The notes under the pieces were generated by a model that saw only the letters and a list, made by a program, of their open reading frames with translations, searched no databases and was not told the origin of the DNA. This document shows, in pieces, positions 27,892 through 36,349 of a stretch of 64,000 nucleotides of DNA. Source of the DNA: Mucilaginibacter sp. (GTDB lineage Bacteria; Bacteroidota; Bacteroidia; Sphingobacteriales; Sphingobacteriaceae). How positions within the stretch are numbered: the first letter of the stretch is position 1; every line of letters begins with the position of its first letter. The stretch lies in NCBI RefSeq assembly GCF_028288225.1, contig NZ_JAQBOC010000003.1, positions 1 to 64,000 of the forward strand. Reading direction: 5' to 3'. The translations under genes were made by a program, and so were the position numbers.

Positions 27892-27972
27892 GATTTCGGA
27901 TTTTTCACTCATTGTTTGTTTTCAATGGTGTTCAAGAGTGCTTCGCAGTTTCGGATGTTCGATTTCGGATTT
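27892..27972. repeat. 81-bp dispersed repeat, TTTCGGAT family (copy J)
   Basis: Matches 59126-59206 at all but 4 of 81 positions in the same orientation. The 3' third (TTTCGGATGTTCGATTTCGG) is shared with shorter copies at 35178-35209, 43852-43888 and, inverted, 44294-44330. No ORF inside. Confidence 0.85.
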
Positions 27973-27996
27973 AGAAAATGAGCTCAAATGTTTCAT

Positions 27997-28029
27997 AGAT
28001 TTACGAAGTTTTCAAAACTTCGTAAATCT
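27997..28029. terminator. 16-bp perfect hairpin between convergent genes
   Basis: AGATTTACGAAGTTTT / AAAACTTCGTAAATCT around a single C. It lies between marR and the PAP2 gene and can act on both strands. Confidence 0.7.
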
Positions 28030-28037
28030 GTTTCAGA

Positions 28038-28601
28038 TCAAAATCCCGGACTTATCTTCTTAAACAGGACGGAAAACATCCATCCAACAAAAATTCCATA
28101 AAGTGCACCGCAAAAAACATCGATCGGGAAGTGTACGCCTACATATACCTGTGCAAAGCTGATGATACCTGCCCATAAGATCGCCCAAAGCCAGATCCAT
28201 CGCCATTTTTTGTAAAATAACATAATCAGGAAAAAGGCCATTGCAAAATGATCTGTTGCATGAGTAGACGGAAAACTATACCCCGTTCCGCAAGCGACAC
28301 GAACAAGATCTGTTTTTGAAACAACAATGTCCCTGCAGGGGCGATCTCTTTTAACCAGTTTTTTTATAATACTTGCGCTTGTAAAATCTGCAAAACCTGC
28401 CGATAACGCTAATAATAATATGATTATTAAGCCTTGTTTTTTAAATTTATAAATGCAAAAGCCGATTATAAACAGGTAGAGCGGGATCCAAAATTTAGGG
28501 TTCCGCAGCCAGGGCATTATCCAGTCGAAAAACGGGTTAGCCAGGTTATGATTAATGAAATAAAATAAATGCCGGTCGAGTTGTAAAAAATAATCAGGCA
28601 T
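28038..28601 (-). CDS. PAP2-family membrane phosphatase
   Basis: A 187-residue protein with about five membrane helices. Phosphatase motifs are KLVKRDRPC (motif 1), PSTHATDHF (motif 2, normally PSGH) and FAQVYVGVHFPIDV (motif 3, normally SRxxxxxHxxxD; here the Ser-Arg pair reads Ala-Gln, while the His and Asp are kept). Likely a lipid pyrophosphatase, for example for undecaprenyl pyrophosphate or lipid A, but the altered motif leaves activity uncertain. It is transcribed alone, divergent from glmM. Confidence 0.85.
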   Translation of the reverse strand: MPDYFLQLDRHLFYFINHNLANPFFDWIMPWLRNPKFWIPLYLFIIGFCIYKFKKQGLIIILLLALSAGFADFTSASIIKKLVKRDRPCRDIVVSKTDLVRVACGTGYSFPSTHATDHFAMAFFLIMLFYKKWRWIWLWAILWAGIISFAQVYVGVHFPIDVFCGALYGIFVGWMFSVLFKKISPGF

Positions 28602-28727
28602 TGCTTTACTAATAGCTAAATTAACAAAGCGGTAAATATAGCTAATTATGCCAGGCTTAAAACAATACGATTTTTATTATTGCTCGGTTAAATATCTTAT
28701 TTTTGCGCCACAACAAACATTCATACT

Positions 28728-30116
28728 TTGACATTAATAAAATCAATTTCGGGAATAAGAGGCACCATAGGAGGCACAGTTGGAGAAGGTTTAACCCCTT
28801 TGGATATTGTGAAATTTACTGCCGCATATGGTACCTGGGCTGTTAATAAAAGCGGGATCAAAAAAATTGTGCTTGGTCGTGATGCGCGCATCTCGGGTAA
28901 TATGGTAAATAGCCTTGTTATCGGCACCCTGCAGGGACTTGGTATTGATGTGATAGACCTTGGGCTTTCAACTACCCCTACAGTTGAAATAGCGGTTCCG
29001 GATAAAAAGGCTGCCGGGGGCATAATATTGACTGCCAGCCATAACCCGAAACAATGGAATGCGCTAAAATTATTAAATGCTGATGGCGAATTTATCAGCG
29101 ATGCCGATGGTAAGGAAGTGCTTGAAATTGCCGAAAATAATGATTTTAAGTTTGCTGAAGTTAATGACCTGGGTAAGGTGGATAATAGCGATAATTATCT
29201 GCAAAAACATATAGATAAAATACTGGCCTTACCATTGGTTGATGTGGCAGCAATTACCAAAGCTGATTTTAAAATAGTTATTGATTGCGTTAACTCAACC
29301 GGTGGCATATTTGTACCGGCTTTGCTAAAAGCGCTGGGTGTAAAAACTGTTCATGAACTATATTGTAAACCTGATGGTAATTTTCCGCATAACCCTGAAC
29401 CGCTGCCGGAAAACCTTGTTGCACTTTCAAAAGAAGTAGTAAATAAAAGAGCTGACCTTGGCATAGCTGTTGACCCTGACGTTGACCGCCTTTGCTTTGT
29501 TTGTGAAGACGGGAATGTTTTTGGAGAAGAATATACGCTTGTTGCTGTAGCCGATTATATTTTGAAGCATACCAAAGGCAATACGGTATCAAATCTTTCA
29601 TCAACCCGTGCACTGCGTGATGTAACTGAAAATGCCGGTGGAGAATACCATGCAGCAGCAGTAGGAGAGGTAAATGTGGTAAACAAAATGAAGGAAGTAA
29701 CTGCAGTAATAGGCGGCGAAGGCAATGGTGGAGTGATTTACCCTGAACTGCATTATGGCAGGGATGCTTTAGTAGGGATTGCCTTATTTTTAACCCATCT
29801 TGCGAAATACGGTAAATCAGTATCTAATTTGCGAAGTACTTATCCCGGTTATTTTATCTCAAAAAATAAAATTACACTAACACCCGAAATGGATATTGAT
29901 GCATTGTTGTTAAAGGTTGAAGAGAAATATAGCAAACAACCCCATTCTACAATTGACGGGCTGAAAATAGAATTTGATAAAGAATGGGTACATTTGCGTA
30001 AGTCTAATACCGAACCCATCATTCGTATTTACTCGGAAGGCAATTCAGAAACTGTGGCGAATAATTTAGCTAATAAGATAATTGCCGATATAAAAGAGAT
30101 TTTAAAATTGAGTTAA
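28728..30116 (+). CDS. glmM: Phosphoglucosamine mutase-type phosphohexomutase
   Basis: A 462-residue alpha-D-phosphohexomutase. The phosphoserine loop is TASHNPKQWNALK, the metal loop DPDVDRLCFV, the sugar loop GGEGNGGVIYP and the phosphate loop SNTEPIIRIY. Bacteroidota glmM proteins begin MTLIKSISGIRGTIGG, so the start is the TTG at 28728 (no upstream ATG in frame). It converts glucosamine-6-P to glucosamine-1-P for peptidoglycan and lipid A; phosphomannomutase activity cannot be excluded. TATTTTTG at 28698-28705 is a good -7 element. Ends 6 nt before word array D. Confidence 0.92.
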   Translation: MTLIKSISGIRGTIGGTVGEGLTPLDIVKFTAAYGTWAVNKSGIKKIVLGRDARISGNMVNSLVIGTLQGLGIDVIDLGLSTTPTVEIAVPDKKAAGGIILTASHNPKQWNALKLLNADGEFISDADGKEVLEIAENNDFKFAEVNDLGKVDNSDNYLQKHIDKILALPLVDVAAITKADFKIVIDCVNSTGGIFVPALLKALGVKTVHELYCKPDGNFPHNPEPLPENLVALSKEVVNKRADLGIAVDPDVDRLCFVCEDGNVFGEEYTLVAVADYILKHTKGNTVSNLSSTRALRDVTENAGGEYHAAAVGEVNVVNKMKEVTAVIGGEGNGGVIYPELHYGRDALVGIALFLTHLAKYGKSVSNLRSTYPGYFISKNKITLTPEMDIDALLLKVEEKYSKQPHSTIDGLKIEFDKEWVHLRKSNTEPIIRIYSEGNSETVANNLANKIIADIKEILKLS

Positions 30117-30121
30117 TAAAT

Positions 30122-30215
30122 TAATTAGTGAATTAGTGAATGATTGAATTAGTGATTGAAAAAGCACTTACTAATTCAATAATTAAAATCGCTAATTCAC
30201 TAAATCACTAATTAC
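30122..30215. repeat. TTAGTGAATTAG word array, inverted halves (array D)
   Basis: Left half iterates GAATTAGTGA (30122-30158), right half iterates TCACTAATT (30170-30215). The right end is 3 nt before the start codon of the cysteine desulfurase. Confidence 0.75.
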
Positions 30216-30218
30216 AAT

Positions 30219-31355
30219 ATGCGTGTTTATTTAGATAATGCTGCCACAACGCCACTTGACCCTGAAGTGATGAAACAAATGTATATGGTTATGGAAAGCA
30301 CTTATGGCAATCCTTCATCTATTCATTCGCATGGCCGTGAAGCAAGAACACTGATCGAAAGATCGCGTAAAACCATAGCTAGCCTGCTTCACACTTCACC
30401 TTCCGAGATCTTTTTTACATCAAGTGGTACCGAGGCGGATAATATGGCCATAAGGTGTGGTATTGTTGATCATAATATTAAACATGCAGTAACCAGCAAA
30501 CTGGAGCACCATGCGGTGCTGCATACCATGGAGGCGCTTGAAAAGTCAGGTGTAATAAAATTGAGTTTTGTTGATGTGGATAGCAAAGGCAGCGTTGATT
30601 ATGATCACCTGGAAACCTTGCTAAAAAATAACGAACGCAGCTTTGTATCACTGATGCATGCCAATAACGAGATCGGCACTTTATCAGATATGGACCGGAT
30701 AGGCGATATTTGTGAGGCATACAACGCAATTTATCATTGTGATACTGTACAAACCATGGGGCATTACCAGCACGACCTGAGTAAGCTAAAAGCTCATTTT
30801 TTGGTTTGCGCCGGGCATAAATTGCATGGTCCAAAGGGAGTAGGCTTTTTACACATAAATCACCGTATAAAAATTAAACCCTTAATATATGGCGGTGCGC
30901 AAGAGCGTAACATGCGCGGCGGTACCGAGAATATTTATGGAATTGTTGGTCTTGCCAAAGCTTTAGAGATAGCTTATAGCGAAATGGAGCAGCACCAAAA
31001 GCATATACAAAGCTTAAAGACCTATATGATCGATCAACTGGTTGAAAGTATCCCCGGTATAGATTTTAATGGCGAAACTGACCCTGCTAAAAGCTTATAT
31101 ACTGTATTAAATGTTCAGTTCCCTGAAATGGAAATGGCGGATATGCTATTATTCAACCTTGATATAGCCGGTATTTCAGCATCAGGTGGCAGTGCATGCA
31201 GCTCGGGAAGTGATATAGGCTCGCATGTGTTAACGGCTATTGGAGCAAGTTCATCCAGGCCATCGGTAAGATTTTCCTTTTCAAAATACAACACTAAAGA
31301 AGAAGTTGATTTTACAGTTGCAAAAGTGCGTGAACTGTGCCTTGTAAGCGCATAA
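30219..31355 (+). CDS. Cysteine desulfurase (IscS/NifS-like)
   Basis: A 378-residue class V aminotransferase. It begins MRVYLDNAATTPLDPEV; the PLP lysine is in CAGHKLHGPKGVGF, and the active-site cysteine loop is SGGSACSSGSD. It removes sulfur from cysteine for Fe-S clusters or thiolation. The short Cys loop and length fit the IscS/NifS class rather than SufS. No iscU or suf genes are adjacent, so which pathway it serves is unclear. The leader is array D. Confidence 0.93.
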   Translation: MRVYLDNAATTPLDPEVMKQMYMVMESTYGNPSSIHSHGREARTLIERSRKTIASLLHTSPSEIFFTSSGTEADNMAIRCGIVDHNIKHAVTSKLEHHAVLHTMEALEKSGVIKLSFVDVDSKGSVDYDHLETLLKNNERSFVSLMHANNEIGTLSDMDRIGDICEAYNAIYHCDTVQTMGHYQHDLSKLKAHFLVCAGHKLHGPKGVGFLHINHRIKIKPLIYGGAQERNMRGGTENIYGIVGLAKALEIAYSEMEQHQKHIQSLKTYMIDQLVESIPGIDFNGETDPAKSLYTVLNVQFPEMEMADMLLFNLDIAGISASGGSACSSGSDIGSHVLTAIGASSSRPSVRFSFSKYNTKEEVDFTVAKVRELCLVSA

Positions 31356-31452
31356 ATTTATAGTTTATATTTCTTTGTAGTAGTATTTTTTTATAATTTA
31401 TAAAACAAAATCCTAAAATTGGTGGTTTTATTTAATTATAAATTAAACTACC

Positions 31453-31752
31453 ATGAAATCAAATAATCAAAAAACAGGAAAAAATCAGGAACGCCCGGGC
31501 CAGGGACGCCCCAACGAAATTCCTGAGAAAAAAGAATCTGAAAAGGAAAAATCAGGGTATCCGCGCGAAACGGAACAGCATCAGCAGGAGGGTGGCAATG
31601 ACGCATCCTACAGCGAGCAAACTGATGTTAGCCCACCAAAGCAGAAAGAATTCCCTTCAGTTGGAAATGCTAAAACTGATTTTAAGCCCAGCGATCATGG
31701 GCGTACAACCGGCAGAATGGTTGGCCATGAGCCAGGCACCGAAGGAATATAA
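31453..31752 (+). CDS. Small disordered hydrophilic protein
   Basis: A 99-residue protein almost free of hydrophobic residues, rich in Lys, Glu, Gln, Gly and Pro (NQERPGQGRPNEIPEKKE), expected to be intrinsically disordered. No family recognised. A second protein of the same style follows at 31846, also starting MKS. Such proteins in soil Bacteroidota are often thought of as stress or desiccation proteins, but that is inference. Confidence 0.65.
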   Translation: MKSNNQKTGKNQERPGQGRPNEIPEKKESEKEKSGYPRETEQHQQEGGNDASYSEQTDVSPPKQKEFPSVGNAKTDFKPSDHGRTTGRMVGHEPGTEGI

Positions 31753-31790
31753 TTTTATTTAAGTTATTTAACGTAAATTAGTATTATGAA

Positions 31791-31815
31791 GGGAGGTTAT
31801 TAATAATCTCCCCCG
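31791..31815. terminator. Hairpin between the two disordered-protein genes
   Basis: GGGAG(G)TTATTA / TAATAA(T)CTCCC stem-loop, no clear T-run; possible attenuator or terminator. Confidence 0.45.
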
Positions 31816-31845
31816 TTTGCAATTATAAATTTAAATAACAAAATT

Positions 31846-32082
31846 ATGAAAAGCTTTAATGACGATCCCGCCAGCAGAAAGCGGGAGAAAGACAGGGACA
31901 ACCCAACTAAACCCTTTGCAAATTGCGAAAAAGAAAGTGCTGCTGAAGTTAATCATGGCGGTGCTCATAATTTAAGGAATTATATGTGTAGGGACGTTGA
32001 TGAAATTGAAGGCCCAAGGTGGGATAAAATGAGTAAAGGTGTTGACGGCCCTACCAGTCAAAATGCCGGTACTTTTAAATAG
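31846..32082 (+). CDS. Second small disordered hydrophilic protein
   Basis: A 78-residue, charge-rich protein (SFNDDPASRKREKDRDNPTK) with a short segment NHGGAHNLRNYMCRDVDEIEGPRWDKMSKG that is less biased. No signal peptide, no known domain. Probably belongs with the preceding disordered gene (93 nt apart, separated by a hairpin). Terminated by the hairpin at 32105-32140. Confidence 0.6.
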   Translation: MKSFNDDPASRKREKDRDNPTKPFANCEKESAAEVNHGGAHNLRNYMCRDVDEIEGPRWDKMSKGVDGPTSQNAGTFK

Positions 32083-32104
32083 TGAACAAATGTGCCCACA
32101 AACG

Positions 32105-32140
32105 AAAAGAGGCTGCCCTGGTATAGACAACCTCTTTTTT
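32105..32140. terminator. Intrinsic terminator
   Basis: AAAAGAGG / CCTCTTTTTT stem with a T-run, between the disordered gene and convergent accD. Confidence 0.75.
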
Positions 32141-32161
32141 ATATTTGGGTGTTTAATGTTT

Positions 32162-33007
32162 TTAATTTACCATCATCTTCAAAAATGAAGATAACCTTTC
32201 TTTCATTTCACGGCGGTCTACTATAAAATCCAAAAATCCGTGTTCCTGCACAAACTCAGCAGTTTGGAAGCCTTTCGGAAGATCCTTTTTTATCGTTTCC
32301 TTTATAACCCTTGGTCCTGCAAAACCTATCAGTGAGCCCGGTTCAGCAATATTAATATCGCCCAGCATAGCATATGAAGCTGTAACGCCACCCGTAGTAG
32401 GATCAGTTAACAATGATATATAAGGTATTTTAGCTTGTGAAAGTAAAGCGAGTTTAGCCGATGTCTTGGCCATCTGCATTAAAGAAAATGCAGCTTCCAT
32501 CATACGGGCGCCGCCTGATTTTGAGATCATCAGGAAAGGGACCTTATGCTCAATGCAATAATCAATGGAACGGGCAATTTTTTCGCCTACAACAGATCCC
32601 ATCGAGCCGCCAATAAAGTTAAAATCCATACAGGCAATAACCAAGGGCTGACCGCCCATACCGCCTGATCCCGCTCTTATGGCATCTTTCAAACCAGTTT
32701 TGCTCATGGTTTCTTTCAGCCTGTCGGTATATTTTTTGGTGTCTTCAAAATGCAACGGGTCTCCTGAGATCAAATTCGGGAACAATTCTGTAAACTCGTT
32801 ATTGTCAAAAAGTATAGAGAAGTATTCTTTTGAACCTATGCGCAGATGGTAACCGCAGTAATGACAAACGTATTGATTTTCAACCTGTTCAGAATAATGA
32901 AGAGGTTTCTTACATTCAGGGCATTTATTCCAGATCCCGTCGGGGGTTTCCTTCTTTTCCTCCGTGGTCGTAATTATCCCTTTGATTTCCCTTTTAAACC
33001 AAGCCAT
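32162..33007 (-). CDS. accD: Acetyl-CoA carboxylase carboxyltransferase subunit beta
   Basis: Start placed at ATG 33007 ([11 protein letters not shown]), the family N-terminus; the frame runs 7 codons further upstream. The 281-residue subunit has the zinc finger CPECKK ... CHYCG (about residues 29-53), the oxyanion loop motif [18 protein letters not shown] and [15 protein letters not shown]. With AccA it transfers the carboxyl group from biotin to acetyl-CoA for fatty acid synthesis. TTTCTTTG (33036-33043, minus strand) is a near-consensus -7 element. Word array M lies upstream. Confidence 0.96.
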   Translation of the reverse strand: MAWFKREIKGIITTTEEKKETPDGIWNKCPECKKPLHYSEQVENQYVCHYCGYHLRIGSKEYFSILFDNNEFTELFPNLISGDPLHFEDTKKYTDRLKETMSKTGLKDAIRAGSGGMGGQPLVIACMDFNFIGGSMGSVVGEKIARSIDYCIEHKVPFLMISKSGGARMMEAAFSLMQMAKTSAKLALLSQAKIPYISLLTDPTTGGVTASYAMLGDINIAEPGSLIGFAGPRVIKETIKKDLPKGFQTAEFVQEHGFLDFIVDRREMKERLSSFLKMMVN

Positions 33008-33054
33008 ATCTATATCTAACTCTTTCAATTGACTACAAAGAAACGAAATTTTTT

Positions 33055-33215
33055 ATAGATATGAGATTTTAGATATCAGATATGAAATTAGGGTTATCTG
33101 CTTTAGGAGCAGAATAGGTTGGTTGTTACAGCTTTTAGTGATACAAACCCCTATAATCCTCCTAATCTGGTTAGTGTTTTAAATCTCATATCTCAAATCT
33201 CACACCTCATAATTG
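33055..33215. repeat. GAGATTT/GATATGAG word array in two inverted halves (array M)
   Basis: Left words at 33055-33092 (GATATGAGATTTTAGATATC), right words at 33176-33215 (AAATCTCATATCTCAAATCT). GATATGAGATTT (33058-33069) pairs perfectly with AAATCTCATATC (33181-33192). This fills most of the 376 bp between accD and the fba gene, which otherwise hold no gene. Confidence 0.7.
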
Positions 33216-33383
33216 AGTCATCGTTATAATAATGAAAATTTTACAGCAGTTTACATACTCGTTTTTATTATAAACATAATTAACAGTTGTTTAATCAAAA
33301 AGTTGCAAAATGTTCTATTTGTTGGGTAGACTAATGGCTAAAACCATAAAATTTTTTAACTTCGAGGCCCAATTAAAAGTAGC

Positions 33384-34463
33384 ATGGATTTAAAAAATTA
33401 TAAAGGCGTTTTGCACGGCGATCAAGTGCAGGAGCTATTTGAAGCCGCAAAAAAGCACCAGTTTGCTTTACCGGCTGTAAATGTAATAGGTACTAATACC
33501 ATTAACGCTGTTATGGAAACAGCAAAAGCGGTAAACTCCCCGGTAATTATCCAGTTATCAAATGGCGGAGCACAGTTTTATGCAGGTAAATCATTAGATA
33601 ACTCAAAACTGCAGGCCTGTATATTAGGTGGCGTTTCTGCTGCAAAGCATGTACATTTATTAGCTGAACACTATGGTATAGCTGTAATATTACATACAGA
33701 TCACGCTGCCATGAAATTTCTTCCATGGATTGACGGTTTGTTAGATCATGGTGAAAAGTTTTTTGCTGAAACAGGAAAGCCATTATTTTCGTCACACATG
33801 CTTGATCTTTCTGAAGAGTCATTGCATGAAAATATAGAGATCTCAGCCAAATACCTTGCCCGTATGGCAAAAATGGGTATGACACTCGAAATTGAATTAG
33901 GTGTTACCGGTGGTGAAGAAGACGGTGTAGATAACTCTGATGTTGATAGCTCACGCTTATATACACAGCCTGAGGATGTTGCTTATTCATACGAAGAACT
34001 TTCAAAAGTTAGTCCCCGGTTTACTGTTGCAGCTGCCTTTGGTAACGTGCACGGTGTTTACAAACCAGGCAATGTTAAACTTCAGCCTGTAATTTTACAT
34101 AACTCGCAGGAGTATGTGAAAAAACACTTTAATCTAACTGCTGAAAAACCTATCAACTTTGTATTCCATGGTGGCTCTGGCTCAAGCCAGGAGGAGATAA
34201 GGGAAGCGATCTCATACGGCGCTATAAAAATGAATATTGATACCGATATGCAATGGGCATACTGGGAAGGCATAAAAGATTACTATAAATCAAAAGAAGG
34301 ATACCTGCAAAGTCAGATAGGCAATCCGGAAGGCGAAGACTCTCCAAATAAAAAATATTATGACCCGCGCGTTTGGTTACGTAAAGGAGAAGAAAGCTTT
34401 GTTAAAAGGCTTACAGTTGCATTTGGCGATTTAAATTGCATAGATGTAAATAGTAAATTATAA
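33384..34463 (+). CDS. fbaA: Class II fructose-bisphosphate aldolase
   Basis: A 359-residue zinc aldolase cleaving fructose-1,6-bisphosphate in glycolysis and running in reverse in gluconeogenesis. The catalytic/zinc region is VILHTDHAAMK (first zinc His), the glycine loop FVFHGGSGSSQEEI and KMNIDTDMQWAYW near the C-terminus. LEIELGVTGGEEDGVDN and the length place it with the E. coli FbaA (class IIA) group. Monocistronic: its stop is followed at once by word array B and then a strong terminator. Confidence 0.96.
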   Translation: MDLKNYKGVLHGDQVQELFEAAKKHQFALPAVNVIGTNTINAVMETAKAVNSPVIIQLSNGGAQFYAGKSLDNSKLQACILGGVSAAKHVHLLAEHYGIAVILHTDHAAMKFLPWIDGLLDHGEKFFAETGKPLFSSHMLDLSEESLHENIEISAKYLARMAKMGMTLEIELGVTGGEEDGVDNSDVDSSRLYTQPEDVAYSYEELSKVSPRFTVAAAFGNVHGVYKPGNVKLQPVILHNSQEYVKKHFNLTAEKPINFVFHGGSGSSQEEIREAISYGAIKMNIDTDMQWAYWEGIKDYYKSKEGYLQSQIGNPEGEDSPNKKYYDPRVWLRKGEESFVKRLTVAFGDLNCIDVNSKL

Positions 34464-34560
34464 GTTGATCAGGTTGATTTAGTGAGTGGTTGATTAAGTT
34501 GAAAATTTGTAGACTTAACTTAATCAACTCAATCTAACTTAATCAACCCATTCAACTAAT
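34464..34560. repeat. AATCAAC word array (array B)
   Basis: Begins at the base after the fbaA stop. Left words TTGATTAAG, right words AATCAAC. The last 44 nt (34517-34560) match 43002-43045 at 40 of 44 positions in the same orientation. Confidence 0.8.
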
Positions 34561-34562
34561 AT

Positions 34563-34597
34563 AAAAAGCGCTAATGTTAAACATTGGCGCTTTTTTA
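34563..34597 (+). terminator. Intrinsic terminator of fbaA
   Basis: AAAAAGCGCTAATG / CATTGGCGCTTTTT stem (one bulge-like mismatch) with TTAAA loop and T-run. Confidence 0.85.
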
Positions 34598-34751
34598 GGT
34601 TCTGTACTTAACTTGAATCTTTGCATAAATTTTATGTGCAATTCGCTAAATTAGCGGAAAAAGAAGAAAATCTGATCTGCACGCATTCAATTGATGCTGT
34701 GAAGAAATATAAATAAGCTAACTAACTTAATACAACGAAATTCATATAAAA

Positions 34752-35177
34752 ATGCCTGTAACAATAAAAGCAGCCAAGGTAACCGAGCCTGCTGATCTTG
34801 AAAAAGTATTTGCCATCCGTCGTGAAGTATTTGTAGACGAACAAAATTGCCCTCCCGAATTGGAATGGGAGTTTGAAGATGAATCAACCCACTTTTTGGC
34901 TACAGTAGATGGTGAACCTGCCGGAGCATCCCGCTGGCGTAAAACTGATAAAGGTTATAAGCTGGAACGCTTTGCTGTGCTGCAAAAATTCCGGGGGATG
35001 GGAGTAGGGCAGGAATTAGTTAAAACAGTGTTAGATGACTTGCCTGCCGATGCTAAGTATGTTTACATGCATGCGCAGATCCAGGCGGTAAGTTTATATG
35101 AGAAATTTGGCTTTGAAAAGACCGGGCCGGAATTTGAAGAAGCCGGGATAAGGCATTATAAAATGGTGAGAAGATAA
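34752..35177 (+). CDS. GNAT-family N-acetyltransferase
   Basis: A 141-residue single-domain acetyltransferase. VFAIRREVFVDEQNCPPELEWE is the N-terminal signature of the ElaA/YjcF-like group; acetyl-CoA binding loop KFRGMGVGQELV (Q/RxxGxG/A); C-terminal SLYEKFGFEKTG. The substrate is unknown. Its stop codon is directly followed by a TTTCGGAT repeat copy. Confidence 0.88.
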   Translation: MPVTIKAAKVTEPADLEKVFAIRREVFVDEQNCPPELEWEFEDESTHFLATVDGEPAGASRWRKTDKGYKLERFAVLQKFRGMGVGQELVKTVLDDLPADAKYVYMHAQIQAVSLYEKFGFEKTGPEFEEAGIRHYKMVRR

Positions 35178-35209
35178 TTTCGGATTTCGGATGTTCGATT
35201 TCGAATTTT
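35178..35209. repeat. TTTCGGAT-family repeat (copy L)
   Basis: TTTCGGATTTCGGATGTTCG and continuation, one base off the consensus near its end; abuts the GNAT stop. Confidence 0.75.
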
Positions 35210-35486
35210 AAGAATAACCGCGTGCAACTGTAGCTTTATATGAGGCGAAGTGCAAGTTTGTGTATCCACGCGGGCAAAGCGTTCCATTTTTACAGCGGAA
35301 CACCTGGTACAAAGTGGAACATGCTGATTATTAGGCGATTAGTATTTTATCAAAGGTTAAATAGCTATAAGTAGCTGATAATCATTATGTTCCACCATTC
35401 TTTATATCGAGAACTCACGTTATTTAAGAAATCCAGCTTTTTGTCTCTTCTGAATTATTATTTTATATATATGAAAACTGGATAAA
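35210..35486. other. Intergenic region with a TGGAAC word cluster
   Basis: Four GTTCC(A)/(T)GGAAC words lie at 35281, 35297, 35317 and 35388. GTGGAACAT (35314-35322) and ATGTTCCAC (35387-35395) form a 9-bp inverted repeat. A 44-codon ORF (35240-35374) exists but looks non-coding. No gene is recognised. Confidence 0.35.
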
Positions 35487-36347
35487 TTAAATAAATATCC
35501 TGTCAGAATATTCCATCGCTTCTCTAAATCCCTGCATATCAAGGCCGACACGCTCATTTTGTGATTGCAGGTATCCAATTAAGTTTTCAGTGGCAATATT
35601 GCCTGTAAGCTCATCTTTTGCCATAGGGCAGCCACCATATCCTTTAATGGTAGTGTCAAAACGCCTGCATCCACTTTTGTAAGCCGCTTCAATTTTTTCC
35701 TGCCAGGTATCAGGCGTTGAATGCAAGTGGATGCCAAATTCCGTATCCGGGAACTGGCTGCATAATAAAGGATAAATGCTGTTGATTTGTTCAGGAGCAG
35801 CTATACCAATAGTATCTGCTAAGGCGATAAGGTTGATCCCTTCATTAACAAGTTTTTCAGCCCATTGCTGTACTATTTCTGTATTCCATTCATCTCCGTA
35901 CGGATTTCCAAAACCCATGGATAAATAAACCAATAATTGCTTATTGCTTTTGCCGCATAACTCGTTTATTTTTTTTACGGTATCAAAAGACTCATCAATA
36001 CCAGAATTAATATTCCGCTGCTGAAAAGTTTCTGAGATGGAAAATGGATACCCCAGGTAAGTAATCTCAGGGTGTTTCGCCGCATCTTCAGCCCCGCGAT
36101 AATTAGCTATAATGGCAAGCAGCTTTGATTTGGTATTGCTTAAATCAAGCTTACTTAAAACCTCTGCAGTATCCTGCATTTGGGGAATAGCTTTTGCAGA
36201 TACAAAGCTTCCAAAATCAATGGTATCAAAACCAACCTGCAAAAGCAAATTAATATAGGCTGCTTTCAGGTCTGCAGGTACAAATTGATGAAGTCCCTGC
36301 ATGGCATCACGCGGGCATTCGGTTATTTTTATAGGCGATGTTGTCAA
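35487..36347 (-). CDS. Hydroxymethylglutaryl-CoA lyase-like enzyme
   Basis: A 286-residue TIM-barrel (HMGL-like) enzyme. N-terminal ITECPRDAMQGL holds the metal-binding Arg-Asp; FGIHLHSTPDTW has the metal histidines; TTIKGYGGCPMAKDELTGN carries the catalytic Cys loop of HMG-CoA lyase (GGCP). The reaction would be cleavage of HMG-CoA to acetoacetate and acetyl-CoA, completing leucine breakdown, which fits the leucine dehydrogenase gene elsewhere in the window. Related lyases cannot be fully excluded. It starts 2 nt after the NDH-2 gene ends, so the two form an operon. Confidence 0.88.
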   Translation of the reverse strand: MTTSPIKITECPRDAMQGLHQFVPADLKAAYINLLLQVGFDTIDFGSFVSAKAIPQMQDTAEVLSKLDLSNTKSKLLAIIANYRGAEDAAKHPEITYLGYPFSISETFQQRNINSGIDESFDTVKKINELCGKSNKQLLVYLSMGFGNPYGDEWNTEIVQQWAEKLVNEGINLIALADTIGIAAPEQINSIYPLLCSQFPDTEFGIHLHSTPDTWQEKIEAAYKSGCRRFDTTIKGYGGCPMAKDELTGNIATENLIGYLQSQNERVGLDMQGFREAMEYSDRIFI

Positions 36348-36349
36348 GT

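Noticed and set aside
28038..28601. Inactive PAP2 protein
   Set aside because: Motif 3 lacks Ser-Arg, but the key His and Asp and motifs 1-2 are present, and I recall similar Ala-Gln forms in Bacteroidota, so inactivation is not supported.
35240..35374. 44-codon ORF downstream of the GNAT gene
   Set aside because: No homology, no leader signal and basic/random composition; treated as non-coding.
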